From assembly GCA_037176705.1 (NCBI GenBank), contig CM073886.1, forward strand, positions 92,682,501-92,746,500: a stretch of 64,000 nt of DNA, written 5' to 3'. Made by a program: the position numbers and the translations under genes. The DNA comes from Molossus alvarezi. Taxonomy: Eukaryota > Chordata > Mammalia > Chiroptera > Molossidae. The notes beneath the pieces were generated by a model. The model was given only the letters and a program-made list of their open reading frames with translations. It had not been told where the DNA came from and made no database searches. This document shows positions 21,971-34,807 of this stretch, in pieces; the stretch's first letter is position 1, and every line of letters begins with the position of its first letter.

Positions 21971-23454
21971 TCTGAAAGTCTGTATAAGGAACAATCAGAG
22001 CCTTCTAGATCCCCTTCCCACTCCTGAAGGAATCCAAAGAAACAGTATCTGGAAAAATGAAATCACAACAGCTCCCACTCAAGACACCAAGAAGAGAGAA
22101 AGGCAAGGTGAGGTACAAATTAAAACCAGATGCTTTCAATGAAAACCTGGCTCCTAATGGCAAAACACCATCATCCCAAAAGTGCTTTTTTCCCCATCCT
22201 GAGTTCCACAATACTTGTTTATACCAAGGAAAAGGCTACCCCTCAGAAGAAAAGGGAACACCAAGAAGAAAAAAAGTGTCTACAAATACTGTCATTTTCC
22301 CGTAAGTTTCCCTCACAGCTCTAAATTATAAATTAGGTGATCAACATAAAATCTTCTTCATTCATTCAATATAAACAAGTGACTGCAAGACATTGGATAG
22401 TAAATGCTTAGCGGAAAAACTATTCTAATGGTGACTTCTGAATGAAGTCCTGAATGAATCCAGGTCCTTTCCTGAAGATATAAAATCACTCTATTAACTT
22501 GGCTTCCTCTACTACCTCCCAACTGTTTCCAAGTATTTAAGAGAGACAAACCTTTACCCCAAAATACTTGCTTGCTTCAAAGCTATCTGGATACACTGGA
22601 ACTCATTTATCTAGAGACCTATTTAATTGCTGCACATACTTTTGATGTTCTTTAACTGTACTCACAGTTAAAAGTAGCCATTTGAACTCAAATAACATTT
22701 CATTCACTTTCATTCCCCTAGTCTCTACACTCAAACATAATGGCTTGACAATTTTTGTCAAATTCTTTGTGGAAAACACTTCCTCTTCACAATGAAAAGT
22801 GAAAAAAGAAAAGGTAAGACATATTCCATGAAAAGCCTGTGGTCTAAATACAGTGTCAGAAACAGGTCTGAACCAATGATAACAGCTCTCTCCTCAATCC
22901 TTCAGAGTGCCAATGGACTTGGAGTAGTACTAGCATCTAACAGTCATTATTTCGTTATATTATGATATTTAGCCCAATGGAGGTGGCCTATTCTCAAGTA
23001 TTCTTTTAAATGATGATTACCTGAGATAAGAAAATAATTCCCCCAAATTTTCCATATGATGACTTTCAAATGCACAGCACCTAAAGAACTATCCATTAGT
23101 TACTCAGTCCTGTAAGTTTATTATTTTGGGTAAAAAGTTGATGTTAGGTATAGGACTGCACAGAAGCAAATTTCCTTTAAAATTGTATAAACGGTAAGGC
23201 TGTATTTTACTATCTTTTCCATTCATGTAAATATACACTTTGCTAGGTGACCCATTTCCAGACTCAATTCATGCTGTTACTAACAATTACTTGATGTAAA
23301 ATGATATTTAAAATATTTAAAAATCAAAAGTAAATATAAATTTTTAAATGTAAGGTCTTATTTTTATATAAATAGATATTGAAACACAGCTTATCAAGCT
23401 ATATAAATGGTAAAACAAATCATTATCAAATCATTTTAATAATTTCTGCTTTTC
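21971..23454. other. IPO11 intron, unassigned
   Basis: The 82-codon plus frame at 22057-22305 is Lys/Pro-rich without recognisable similarity and without splice or start context. Nothing else identified. Confidence 0.45.
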
Positions 23455-23590
23455 CAACATGTGAGGATACAGTAAGAAGTCTACAACTTAGGAAAGAGCC
23501 TCTACCAAAATACAACCATGCTGGTACCCTGATCCTGGACTTCCCAGCCTCCAGAGCTTGCATCATCAACTACAGTACCCACCCCTGAAG
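23455..23590 (+). mobile_element. MaLR (MLT1/MST-like) LTR fragment
   Basis: gtgaggatacagtaagaagt, ccatgctggtaccctgatcc, tggacttcccagcctccaga match the 3' part of ERVL-MaLR LTRs. No internal sequence adjoins. Confidence 0.6.
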
Positions 23591-24070
23591 ATACATGAAA
23601 CCAACGGAGAAATATGGTGCATTTCCCCAACTCCACCATCTCCTAGCTTTGTGACCTGGAGATCATAGCAAAACGGAGAAGACAGGCAAGTAAGCAATTC
23701 TGCAGTTCAGTCTGGAGGACTACTCAGTTGGCCAGTGGGTGAAAGACTGCAAGTGATGGTAATCCAGTGAGAGGACGTGGGCTAGTCAGTAGCAATGGAG
23801 ATAAAGAGGAGAAGATTTAGTGTGCTAGTTTACAAATACACAGGAGATGAAGGAATAAGTTAAATAACACCAAGACATACCTCAGACAAAGCTCTTTGGT
23901 ATAACTGGACAAATATATGAAAACTGAGAAGCAGAAACATGATGTGTTGACCAGTAGTGAAAACTACTCTTTGATTTTTCAAATCTTAGAAATGAATCAA
24001 CATTTCCACAATAATTTTGGGCACATCATCAGATCTCTTGCAAAAGTACTTCATGTTTTGAAAATAACTG

Positions 24071-24262
24071 TACACCAAAAAGCTGTGGGTTCAATTCCTG
24101 GTCAGGGCACATGCCTAGGTTACAGGTTCAGTCCCCAGTCAGGGAACCTGCAGAAGGCAACCGATTAATGTGTCTCTCTTACACTGATGTTTCTCTCTCT
24201 CCCCATTCCCCTCTCTCTAAATATTAATGAAAAATGGTCCTTGGGTGAGGATTAGAAAAACA
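24071..24262 (+). mobile_element. VES-type SINE, 5'-truncated
   Basis: Lacks the A-box head. Begins just before the B box (gtgggttcaattcctggtca) and runs through a diverged CT body to ggtccttgggtgaggattag. An older copy. Confidence 0.75.
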
Positions 24263-25084
24263 ATTAACTTATTTCACACTCACAAAAAATAATTTCTAAA
24301 TCATTTGTTGATATTTAAAAATTAAAAGTATGATCTTTTATTTAATGCTGCTAACACTAATTGAATAACAGTATAGATTTTACAATTTAAAAAGACATCA
24401 AACATTTTCAACAATTTTCTCCCTAAGTATATAGTCACTAGGCAACCTGTAGTCTCAATAAGAAGTAATGTCTCTTAAGGTTCTCATAAATCACCTCTTA
24501 TCTTCCACTGAACTTACCGCAATTACATTAAAAGCTTTCCTAGCCCTTCTAAACCCTGTTTGGAATATTTATTGTCCATAAAAATCATCCAAGTCATTTA
24601 ATTGTTCATCTAAAGGTCATATTTAGTTGGTTTAATTTTACTTCACTTTCAATAAACTGAGTTTTAAAACCATCATTGCCCAAATTCAGGATACAACAAA
24701 ATGAATCAACCTAAAAACTCAATGTACTTTTCATTTGTCTTCAAAAAGAGTTCACCATAACTGCACAATTTTTCCTGTAATTAATTTGTTTTAGTTGAGT
24801 ATGCTACATTTCATAATTTGTAATATCTTCCTATTGTTTCATAATTTTCTTTCTTATGTTTTATATGCCTGATTACTTTTTTGTGATCTATTAAAATAAT
24901 AATACTTTGCAATACAATAGGCAAATTCTAACAGACTTAATATGTCAACACTGGTAGACCTAACCATTAAACAAAGGAGAACAAATAAATAAAAGTATAT
25001 AGATTGAAAAGTCGTAAGCAAAACTGTCTCACCTTGCATAGAATATAAATGTATATGACAAAATTCTAAGGACACTAAAATAAA
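24263..25084. other. IPO11 intron, nothing recognised
   Basis: AT-rich, no identifiable element. Confidence 0.45.
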
Positions 25085-25640
25085 ACTACTAGTAAGTTTA
25101 CTAATAAGGTCACAGGATACTTGCTCAATATAGAAAAATCAATTTCATTTCTCTTTACTACCAATGAACAACTGGAAACTGAAATTCTCAAAACACCATT
25201 TATAATAGCATTAAAACCTAGAACTATCTAGGATAAATTTAACAAAATATGTGCAAGACATATAATGAAAACTATAAAACATTACTGAGAACACTAAAAC
25301 ACCACCTCAATAAATGTATATCCATGTTTACAGATTAGACAACTCAATCTTACTAGGATAAAAATTCTCCCTAAATTAATCTATAATATAAATATAAACT
25401 CATTAAAAATCCCAACAGAAATTTTCCAGTTTTTTCCATAGATGTTGGCAGGCTAAATTCTAACATTGCTACGGAAATGTAATGGACCAAAGTAGAATAG
25501 CCAAACCTATTTTAAACAGAAACAAAGGTAGAGGACCTATTTCAAGACCTACTATAACCAAAAAAGACAGTGTGATAGCATAAAAATAAACATCCAGATC
25601 AATGAAAAAGAGGAGTTGGAAAAAAAGATCCACACATATA

Positions 25641-25804
25641 GGGGTGGGCAAAAGTAGGTTTACAGTTGTGAGTAAATGAAACATTTTATTCTTGTATTAT
25701 TTATTATTGTATTATTTGTATGATTACTATTATTTCATATCCTTACTTATGATTTACCTTTTAAGTAATAATGGCTGGTAATTTAACATCTTTTGCTTAC
25801 CCCT
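25641..25804 (+). mobile_element. mariner-derived MITE, copy 2, inside L1M
   Basis: Starts ggggtgggcaaaagtaggtt and ends with the inverted form (acatcttttgcttacccc). TA duplications at 25639-25640 and 25805-25806. The L1M reads straight across the excised element (cacacata / aaatggtctatttatttttg). Confidence 0.78.
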
Positions 25805-26365
25805 TATAAATGGTCTATTTATTTTTGACAAAAGTGTCAAGGACAGTCAATGGGGAAAAAGTTTTTCATATAAATCATGCTAGAATAACCTATAATATAC
25901 AAACAAATGTATGTGTATGAGCATACATATGTATTTATATATGTGTATATATGTTATATATATGTACAAAAAATACATAATAACCATTGAATCTTATCTC
26001 TCATCATATACAAAAAATTAACTCAAAATGAACCAGTGACCACAAAAGCTAAAACTATAAAAACTTCCAGAAAGCAGGAGAAAACCTTCATAACCTTTGG
26101 GTAGGCAGACTTCTTAGGTCAGACACAAATGTATGAACCATAAAAGACAAAAAGTGATAATCTAGTAAACTGATAAACAGCTTCTGATCTCAAATATACA
26201 TTAATTAAAAAAAAATTGAAAAGGGAAGTTGAAGATGGGGAAATAGTCACAAAACATATACTGACAAAGTCTTGAATCGAGAAGACTGTTCTGGAAGACT
26301 GTGTAAGGAACTTGAACAACTCAAGAGAAAGACACATAAACTTTAAAAATTGGCAAAAGATTTTA

Positions 26366-26585
26366 TTTTATTTTTATTTTATTTTTTTATTTTATTTTAT
26401 TTTATTTTATTTTATTTTATTTTATTTTATTTTATTTTATTTTATTTTATTTTATTTTATTTTATTTTATTTTATTTTATTTTATTTTTTTATTTTACTT
26501 TACTTTACTTTACTTTACTTTACTTTACTTTACTTTACTTTATTTTATTTTACTTTATTTTATTTTATTTTATTTTATTTTATTT
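26366..26585. repeat. (TTTTA)n with (CTTTA)n block
   Basis: About 220 bp of TTTTA units containing an internal block of about nine CTTTA units (26496-26542). The 93- and 101-codon Phe/Leu/Tyr-rich frames here are translations of the repeat. Confidence 0.97.
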
Positions 26586-26672
26586 TGTGGTAGGTGCCCC
26601 TAATGGGAACCAAACCCAGGACTCTCTGGTCCGCAGGCCGACGCTCAACCACTGAGCCAAACTGGCCAGGGC
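26366..26672 (-). mobile_element. Head-only VES SINE with long pentanucleotide tail
   Basis: On the minus strand, about 85 bp of tRNA-like head (plus-strand end gagccaaactggccagggc) joins directly to a (TAAAA)n-type tail. The second half of the SINE (CT body) is absent. 14-bp TSD GGCAAAAGATTTTA at 26352-26365 and 26673-26686, exact. Confidence 0.9.
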
Positions 26673-27556
26673 GGCAAAAGATTTTAAACACACAGAAACT
26701 ACACATATGACTAATAAACACAAAAAAAGATATGGAAAGTCTTTGAGATTTCCATCAGAAATTCATTAGAATGGTAAAATAAAAAAGACTGACACTGACA
26801 ATCAGGTGCTAGTGAGGATTAAGGAACAACCAAAACTGACACATTAATGATAGGAGAAAAATTCTATCACCACTTTTGAAAACTCTAACCACAACAAGCA
26901 TTGGCAACAATGTGGAGAAACTGGAACCCTTATGCACACTGTAGGAGGAAATTTAAAATGGTATAGCTGCTGTGGAAAACACTATAACGTTTCCTCAAAA
27001 AATTAAAAATAGAATCATCATATGATCCAGCAATTCCACTTTTGGATATATACCCAGAAGAAGTGAAAGCAGGTCTCAAAGAGATATCTGTATATCCATG
27101 TTCATAGCAGCTTTACTCAAATGTGGGAACAACCCAAGTGTCCACTGACTGAAGAATGGATAAGCAGAATGTGGTGCATACATATAATATATACAAACAA
27201 CATCATTCATTCTTAAAAAGGAAGGAAATTCTGACGTATTTCTACTGACATGGGTGAACTTTCAACACATAATGCTAAGTAATGTTAGTCCCCCAAAAAA
27301 CAAAAGAAATAACAAGAAAAACTAACTACTGTATGATTGCTCTTATCTCAGGTAGTTAGAGTAATCGAAATCAGACAGAAAGTAGAATGGTGGTTACCAG
27401 AAGCTGGGGAAACAGAAGAATGGGGAAGTTACTGCTTAATGGGTACATAGGTTAAAGTTTTATAAAAGTGAGTTGTGAAGATGGAAGGTAGTGATGATTA
27501 TACATTATGAATATATTTAATACCACTGATCTGTATACTTAAAAATGGCTTAGAGG

Positions 27557-27820
27557 GCCCTGGCCGGTTTGGCTCAGCGGTTAGAGCGTTGGCCTGTGGT
27601 CCGGAGAGACCCGGGTTCGGTTCCCGCTAAGGGCACATACCTTGGTTGCAGTTTGTCCCCAGCCCTGGTTGGGTCGTGTGGGTGGCAACCACTCGATGTG
27701 TCGCTCTCACGTCGATGTTTCTCTCTCTCTCTCTCCCTCTCACTCTATCTGAACAAAATATCGAAAAATGTCCTCGGGTGAGGATAAAAAAAAAAACAAA
27801 ACAAAAAAAAAAAACAAAAA
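27557..27820 (+). mobile_element. VES SINE, perfect 16-bp TSD
   Basis: Near-consensus VES with an A tail interrupted by C. Exact TSD AAAAATGGCTTAGAGG at 27541-27556 and 27821-27836, within the L1M 3' UTR. Confidence 0.95.
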
Positions 27821-28109
27821 AAAAATGGCTTAGAGGAAGAAGAAAAAAGATTTTCAAAAATGATTATGAGGATAAATTTTATGTTATATGCATTTTATCA
27901 CAATAAAAAAAAATACTCAGGACAATTTTTAACATAGTTGATAGCTTTTGTTTTTCTTTCCACAGCATTCTGGACATATCTTAACATTGTACTTATATTA
28001 ATTTGAAATTGCCTGTTTAAGTGCACCCTCCCTTAAAAGAGTACTATTAGCTTGTCAAAGCCAGGATTTGCAGGGTCAGGTGGAGAAGTGCTTGTTATAT
28101 ATAGGCTAA

Positions 28110-28300
28110 GTAGAAGGTAGTAGAATGTGGTCACTGAGATACCAGGCTCTGAGTTAGGCTGCTGGGGTTTGTATACCAGCTTTATCATTCACCAGCTGTG
28201 CAAACTTAAGCAAGTCACTAAAGCTCTCTAACCCTCACATTTCCCATGAGATGAAAATATAAATAATCTCATTGTGTGGATTTAAAATAACACACAAAAT
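28110..28300 (+). repeat. MIR SINE
   Basis: agaatgtggtcactgagata, ccagctttatcattcaccag, ctgtgcaaacttaagcaagt, cactaaagctctctaaccct, then cccatgagatgaaaat: a nearly full-length MIR order. Confidence 0.82.
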
Positions 28301-29304
28301 GTATACTACTGTTAAATATATTATTATAAAATCACTCAACAAATTTTGTTGAACTCATTTGAATAAATTCTTAACCGTTTTAACATTAACCCATCACAGT
28401 TAAATTTAATAAAGCTAATGAAAAGTCTCTCCTGTGAGGAGGAAAAATGGTGGCAGACTAAATGGATGCTACACAGACCGTATCCCAGGATCAATCTGGA
28501 ATTACAACCACAATAAAGACAAATCATCAGGAAAAAAACAACTGAAAAGCAGCTGGAGAGAACCCATATATCCAGGGACAGAAAGAGGACACCACATCGA
28601 GCCTGGCAGAGATTGAGGAGGCATGAGAGGGTGGGCTGGGAGCCCATGGAGAGCAGCAGAGGGCTGTTTTAGATGACAGTGGTTCCCACTCAGAAAGTGA
28701 GGGTTTTCAAAAGCACCAAATCAGCTACAGCCACTCACCTTGGGTTCTAACAGAAGGAGAATGGACTGGACTAGAACTGCGTGGACAGAGCCCGGGTTTC
28801 CTGGCCCAGGAGGGAGCTGGAGGGGAGAACACCAGGAGTTTTGTGCTGAATCACTCCATGACAGGACAGTAGCCATCTTATTCAACGAGCCCCTTCCCAG
28901 AGCCCAGGGGGAAAGCAACAGCCCCTCCTTCAGGAATTCAACACCCCCAGGCCAGCCAGAGAAATGCTAATAAGGGCGCATTAACATACGCTCTTATAAG
29001 AGTCTGATAGCAAGCAAGTGCCCCACCCTCTGGACATCCTCTTACACCTGAGGGATTTTATTCATTCAGCTGAGGGCTACAAATCTAGGCTCATCAAGTA
29101 ACTGCGACTAATAACCCAGGCAAAATCTGTAGAATAACTGAACCTTTCCTTGGCCTGCAAATATACCCAGGAAAGTAAGACAGTGGTGTTTAACGTGGAT
29201 CCTCCCACACTCATTCACACCCAGTAGAGGAAGCCACAACCAGTAGAACACCAACACCCACAGGAAAAATTTGGCAGGCTTCAAAACGCACTATGTCAGC
29301 CAAA

Positions 29305-30180
29305 ATGGTGAAAATAAAGAAAAAAATCCTAAATGAAAGAACAAGAACATTCTATAGGAGAAGAGACCAAAGAAATGAAATTAAGCAAGATACCAGAGGT
29401 AGAGTTCAAAATAATAATTATGAGGAAACAACATCATGAGTAAACAGCTTGACAGCATGAGTAAAGATATAGAAACATTGAAAAGCAACAAATTAGAAAT
29501 GAAGAATGACATAACAGAAAAAAGAGAACACATTGGAAGGAATAACCAGCAGAGTAGAGGAAATCGAAGATCAGATCAGTGAATTAGAAGACAGAGTATA
29601 AAAAAAAAAAATCACACAATCAGAGAACAAAAAAGAAAAAACAATTAAAAAACAGGAAGACAGCTTAAAAGAACTGTGGGAACACATGAAACATGACAAT
29701 ATCCACATCATAGGAGTGCCAGATGAAGAAAATAAGCAAGGGTTACAAAATATATTTGAAGAAATAGTGACAGAAAGCTTCCCTAACTTGGTGAAGAAAA
29801 AAGGCATAAAAGTTCAAGAAGCACAGAGAGATCTAAGTAAGAGGAACCCAAAGAAGCCCACACCAAGACACATAATAATTAAAATGCCAAAAATTAAAGA
29901 CAGAGAGAATCCTAAAGGCAGCAAGAGATAAGCAACAGATTACCGACAAAGGAACCTCCATAAGGCAGTCAGCTGAATTCTAAATAGAAATACTACAGGC
30001 CAGAAGGGAATGGCATGAAGTAAACAAGGTCATGAAAAACAAGGATCTGAAGCCACTACTACTCTATCCAGCAAGGCTATCATTCAAAATAGAAGATGAA
30101 AAAAAGAGCTTCCCAGACAAACAGAAAAAGAAAGGCTAAGGGAATATATTAGCACCAAATCAGCACTCCAAAAATGTTAA
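29305..30180 (+). pseudogene. L1 ORF1 (RNA-binding protein), degenerate
   Basis: Starts at an ATG (MVKIKKKILNERTRT...) homologous to the other L1 copy here. The coiled-coil region (29400-29660) is interrupted by stops. An open piece at 29686-29931 carries the RRM/C-terminal part (NIHIIGVPDEENKQ, TPRHIIIKMPKIKD). The usual terminal stop is lost. Cannot encode a full protein. Confidence 0.85.
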
Positions 30181-31460
30181 AAGGACTGATATAATAAGGA
30201 GAAGAAATAGGAAGAGACACATAACCTTAATAAACAAAAATGGCAACAAATAAGTACATTATCAATAATAACCTTAAATGTAAATGGATTAAACATCCAA
30301 TCAAAAGACACAGAGTACCAGAATGGTTAAGAAAACATAAATCATATAATATGTTGTTTACAAGAGACCCACCTTACACAAAAAGACTCACATAGGTTGA
30401 AACTGAAGGGATGGAAAAAAATTTTCCAAGCAAACGAAAAGGAAATAAAAGCTGGGATAGCAATATTCGTATCCAGTAAAACAGACTGCAAAATGAAGGC
30501 CATAACTAGAGACAAAGAAGGCCATTACATAATATTGAAAGGTCTACCCAACAGGAGGATATAACCTTGGTAAACATATATGCACCCAATATAGGAACAT
30601 GAAAATACATTAAAAAACTTCTGGAGGACTTCAAAGGAGAAATCAACAGCAATACATTCATAACAGAGGACTTCAACACCCCACTGACATCACTGGATAG
30701 ATCCTCTAGATAAAATTTAATAAGGCAACATATACTATAAATGATGCACTACATCAAATGCGTTTAATAGCTATCTATAGAGAATTATATCCCCAAATTG
30801 TATAATTCACATTCTTCTCAAGTGCACATGAAACATTCTCAAAGACAGACCACATGTTAGGACACAAACTAAGTCTCTACAAGTTCAAGAAGACTGAAAT
30901 CATATCAAACATCTTCTCAGAACACAATGGCATAAACCTAGAAATCAATTACAGTAAAAACATTCAAACACATGGAAGCTAAATAGCATATTATTAAACA
31001 GCAAATGGGTTACCAAGGAGATCAAGGAAGAAATTAAAAACTTCCTGGAAACCAATGAAAATGAACACAAAATCTATAGAACACAGCTAAAGCAGTCCTG
31101 AGAGGGAAGTTCATAACACTATAGGCCTACCTCAAGAAACAAGAAACATTTCTAATTGACTTTCTAACCCTACAACTTAAAGAACTAGAAAGTAAACAAA
31201 CAGAAAAACCCAGAGCATGTAGAAGGAAAGAAATAATAAAGGTCAGAGCAGAAGTAAACAACATAGAAACTAAAAAAAACAATTCTAAAGATAAAACAAA
31301 GAGATGGTTGTTTGAAAAGATAAAAAGATTGATGGACCCTTGGCCAGACTCATCAAGAAACAAAGAGAGGACCCAAATAAACAAAATCAGAATCGAAAGC
31401 GAAGAAGTAAAAACTGACACCACAGAAGTACAAAGGATTGTTTAAAAATACTATGAATAA

Positions 31461-31703
31461 GCCCTGGCAGGTATTGCTCAACGGTTACAGCATCGGCCCG
31501 CGGACCAGAGACTCCTGGGATCGGTTCCCGCTAAGGGCATGTACCTCGGTTGCAGTTTGTCCCCGGACCTGGTTGGGGTTGTGTGGGTGGCAACCAATTG
31601 ATATGTCCCTCTCACATGGATGTTTCTCTCTATCTCTTCCTCCTTCTCTCCCTCCCACTCTATCTGAAGATAAATGCAAAAATGCCCTCGGGTGAGGATT
31701 AAA
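31461..31703 (+). mobile_element. VES SINE inside L1 ORF2
   Basis: VES head gccctggcaggtattgctca, CT body and tail. TSD AAAAATACTATGAATAA at 31444-31460 and AAAAATACTATAAATAA at 31704-31720, one mismatch. Several mismatches in the A box; an older VES. Confidence 0.93.
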
Positions 31704-32241
31704 AAAAATACTATAAATAATTATACACCAACAAATTGGACAATTGAGGCAAAATGGGCAAATTTCTACAATCACAGTCTTCTAAAACTGAACCGAGAAA
31801 AGACAGAAAACTTGAACAGACCTATAACAACTAAGGAAATTGAAGATGTAATCAAGAGACTCCCAGAAAACAAAAGCCCAGGCCCAGACAGCTTCATGAG
31901 AGAGTTTTATCAAACACTGAAAGAAGATCTAACGCCCATTCTCCTCAAACAATTCCAAAAAATTCAAGAGTAAGGAAGACTTCCAAACTCATTTTATGAG
32001 GCCAGTATAATTCTAATTCCAAAACCAGATAAAGACACTACAAAGAAAGAAAACTACAAGCCAATATCCCTGATGAACATAGATGCCAAAATCCTTAACA
32101 AAATATTAGGAAATTGGATCCGGTAATTAATTAAAAAAATTATTCACCATGACTTTAGTGGGATTCAATACAGGGATGCAAGGCTGGTACAATATTCGCA
32201 AATCAATAAATCTGATACACCACATAAAGAAATGAAAGATA

Positions 32242-32513
32242 GCCCTGGCCGGTTTGGCTCAGCGGTTAGAGCGTCGGCCTGTGGTCTGGAGAGACCCGGG
32301 TTCGGTTCCCGCTAAGGGCACGTACTTCGGTTGCAGTTTGTCCCCAGCCCTGGTTGGTCGTGAGGGTGGCAGCCACTCGATGTGTCCCTTTCATGTCGAT
32401 GTTTCTCTCTCTGTTCCTCTCTCTCCCTCCCACTCTACCTGAACAAAAAACGGAAAAATGTCCTCGGGTGAGGATAAAAAAAATAAATTAAAAAATAAAA
32501 AAAAATAAAAAAA
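32242..32513 (+). mobile_element. VES SINE inside L1 ORF2, perfect TSD
   Basis: Near-consensus VES. Exact 16-bp TSD AAAGAAATGAAAGATA at 32226-32241 and 32514-32529. Long A/T-mixed tail (32477-32513). Confidence 0.95.
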
Positions 32514-34589
32514 AAAGAAATGAAAGATAAAAACCATATGATCATATCAATAGATGCTGAAAAAAGATTTGATAAAATCCAGCACCCATTTCTGAAAAAA
32601 ACACTACGCAATGTGTGAACGGAGTAACCATATCTCAATATAATAAAGGCTATATATGAAAAACCTACAGCCAACATCATAGTCAATGGCAGAAACTACA
32701 AGTATTTCCCTTAAGAACAGGAACAAGAGAGAAATGCCCACTTTTGCCAATCTTATTTAACATAGTACTAGAAGCAATCAGACATGAAGAAAAAATAAAA
32801 AGGAAACCATACTGGAAAGGAGAAAGTAAAACTGTCATTATTTGCACATGACATGATATTGTACACAGAAAATCCTAAAGGCTCCATCAAAAATCTACTA
32901 GATTTAATAAATTAATTTGGCCAAGTAGCAGGACGTAAATTAACATCAAGAAAACAACAGCATTCTTATACACCAATAATGAACTCACAGAAAGAGAAAC
33001 TAAAAAAAATTCCATTTGCCATTGCAGCAAAAAAAAATAAGATGCCTAGGAATAAAGTTAACCATAGAAGTAAAGGACCTGTTCTGAGAAAACTGTAAGA
33101 CATTGAAAAAAGAAATAAAGGAAAATATTAAGAAGTGGAAGCATTTATCTTGTTCATGGATTGGAAGAATTAACATCATTAAAATGTCCATACTACCCAA
33201 AGCAATCTAAAGATTCAATGCAATCCCCATCAAAATATTTCACAGAAAGAGAACAAATACTCCAAAAGTATAGGGAACCAAAAAAGACCCTGAATAGCCA
33301 CAGCAATCTTGTAAAGAAACACAAAGTAGAAGGGCTCACAATACCATATATCAAGTTATACTACAAAGCCATTGTAATCTAAACAGCCTGGTACTGGCAC
33401 AAGAACAGGCATATAGATCAATGAAACAGAACAAAGAACCCAGAAATTGACCCAAGACATTATGCTCAATTAATATCTGACAAAGGTGGCAAGAGCATAT
33501 GGAGTAAAGACAGCCTCTTTAATAAATGGTGTTGGGAAAACTGTAGAGCTACATGCAAATAAATGAAGCTAGACCACCAACTTACACCATACACAAGAAT
33601 AAACTCAAAATGATAAAAGACTTAAACATGACTCATGAATCCATAAGAATCCTAGAAGAAAATGTAGGCAACAAAATTTCAGACATCACAGGCAGCAGAA
33701 TTTTCACTGATACAACGCCTAAGTCAAGAGAAACAAAGGAAAAAATTAACACGTGGGACTACATCACACTTTAAAGCTTCTTTCTGCACATCAAAAGAAA
33801 CACCATCAAAATGGAAAGGGAACCTACTATATGGGAGAACATTAATTGCCAAAAATACATCAGATAAGGGGTTAATCTCCAAAATATACAGAGTATGCAT
33901 ACAACTCAATAAAAGCAGAGAATCCAATTAAAAAATGGGCAGAGGACCTCAGACACCTCTCCAAACAGTACAAATGGCCAAGAGACATGAAAAAAATGCT
34001 CAATGTCACTAACCATCAGAGAGATGCAAATTAAAACAACAATGAGGTATCACCTCACACCTATCAGAATGGCCGCTGTTAACAAATCATCAAACAACAA
34101 GTGCTGGCGAGGGTGTGGAGAAAAGGGGACTCTAGTACACTGCTGGTAGGAATGCAGACTGGTGCAGACTCTATGGAAAACAATATGGTGTTTCCTCAAA
34201 AAATTAAAAATTGATCTGCCATTTGACCCAGTGATCTCACTTTTAGGAATATATCCTAAGAAGCCTGAAACACCAATCAGAAAAAATATATGTACCCCCA
34301 TGTTCACAGCATCACTATTTACAATTGCTAAAATCTGGAATCAGCCCAAGTGTCCATGAATAGATGAATAGCTGTGGTACATATATACAATGGAATATTA
34401 TGCAGATGTAAGAAAGAAAGACCTCCTATGCTTTGAGATGACATGGAGGGAACTAGAGAGTATTATGCTAAGTGAAATAAGCCAATCAGAGAAAGAGAAA
34501 TATCACATGATCTCACTTATTTGTGGATTATAATGAACAAAACCAACTCAGAGACATAGAAGTCGGGTACAGACTGGCAAACCTCAGAA

Positions 34590-34645
34590 GAGGGAGGGAG
34601 AGAGGGAGGGAGGGAGGGAGGGAGGGAGGGAGGGAGGGAGGGAGA
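34590..34645 (+). repeat. (GGGA)n microsatellite in L1 3' UTR
   Basis: About 12 GGGA-type units in the purine-rich part of the L1 3' UTR, where the other L1 copies have a shorter gagggag-type stretch. Confidence 0.9.
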
Positions 34646-34807
34646 GAAGAGATAAATCAAAGAACTTATATGCATATGTGCATAACCTATGGACACAGAC
34701 AACAATGCAATGGGTTAGGGGAGGGTGTTGGTGGGATCGGGAGAAGGGTGTCAATGGGGGAAAAAGTAAAAACATCTGTAACAAAAATAAATCAGTTAAA
34801 AAAAAAC

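Larger units (their letters stand above)
25085..27910 (+). mobile_element. Old L1M, ~2.1 kb of ORF2 and 3' end, with three insertions
   Basis: Diverged ORF2 3' half: atggaccaaagtagaatagc at 25480, gatgatccag-type motifs at 27015-27050, and a 3' end reaching tttatcacaataaaaaaaa at 27910. It is interrupted by a mariner MITE (25641-25804), a minus-strand SINE head (26366-26672) and a VES SINE (27557-27820). Sequence is collinear across each insertion. Confidence 0.82.
30240..34533 (+). pseudogene. L1 ORF2 (endonuclease/reverse transcriptase), dead
   Basis: Endonuclease region from 30240; reverse transcriptase from about 31740 (ENKSPGPDSFMREFYQTLKE) to 32880; C-terminus ending SLICGL at 34533. 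It has numerous stops, two SINE insertions and the FAHD substitution at the catalytic box. Spans about 3.8 kb once SINEs are removed, the expected ORF2 length. Confidence 0.88.
28434..34807 (+). mobile_element. L1 LINE, near full length, inactive, with two nested SINEs
   Basis: 5' UTR 28434-29304, ORF1 29305 to about 30180, ORF2 30240-34533, 3' UTR to 34807 ending ctgtaacaaaaataaatcag plus A. It is broken by many stops and frameshifts and by VES insertions at 31461 and 32242. In reverse transcriptase the FADD-type box reads FAHD (about 32838), losing a catalytic Asp. Any TSD is too diverged to assert. Confidence 0.93.

Noticed and set aside
22057..22324. 82-codon Lys/Pro-rich frame considered as a small novel protein
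   Set aside because: No start context, splice structure or recognisable similarity; two overlapping frames are open by chance.
26312..26655. 93- and 101-codon Phe/Leu/Tyr-rich hydrophobic frames resembling membrane proteins
   Set aside because: Pure translation of the TTTTA/CTTTA pentanucleotide tail of a SINE.
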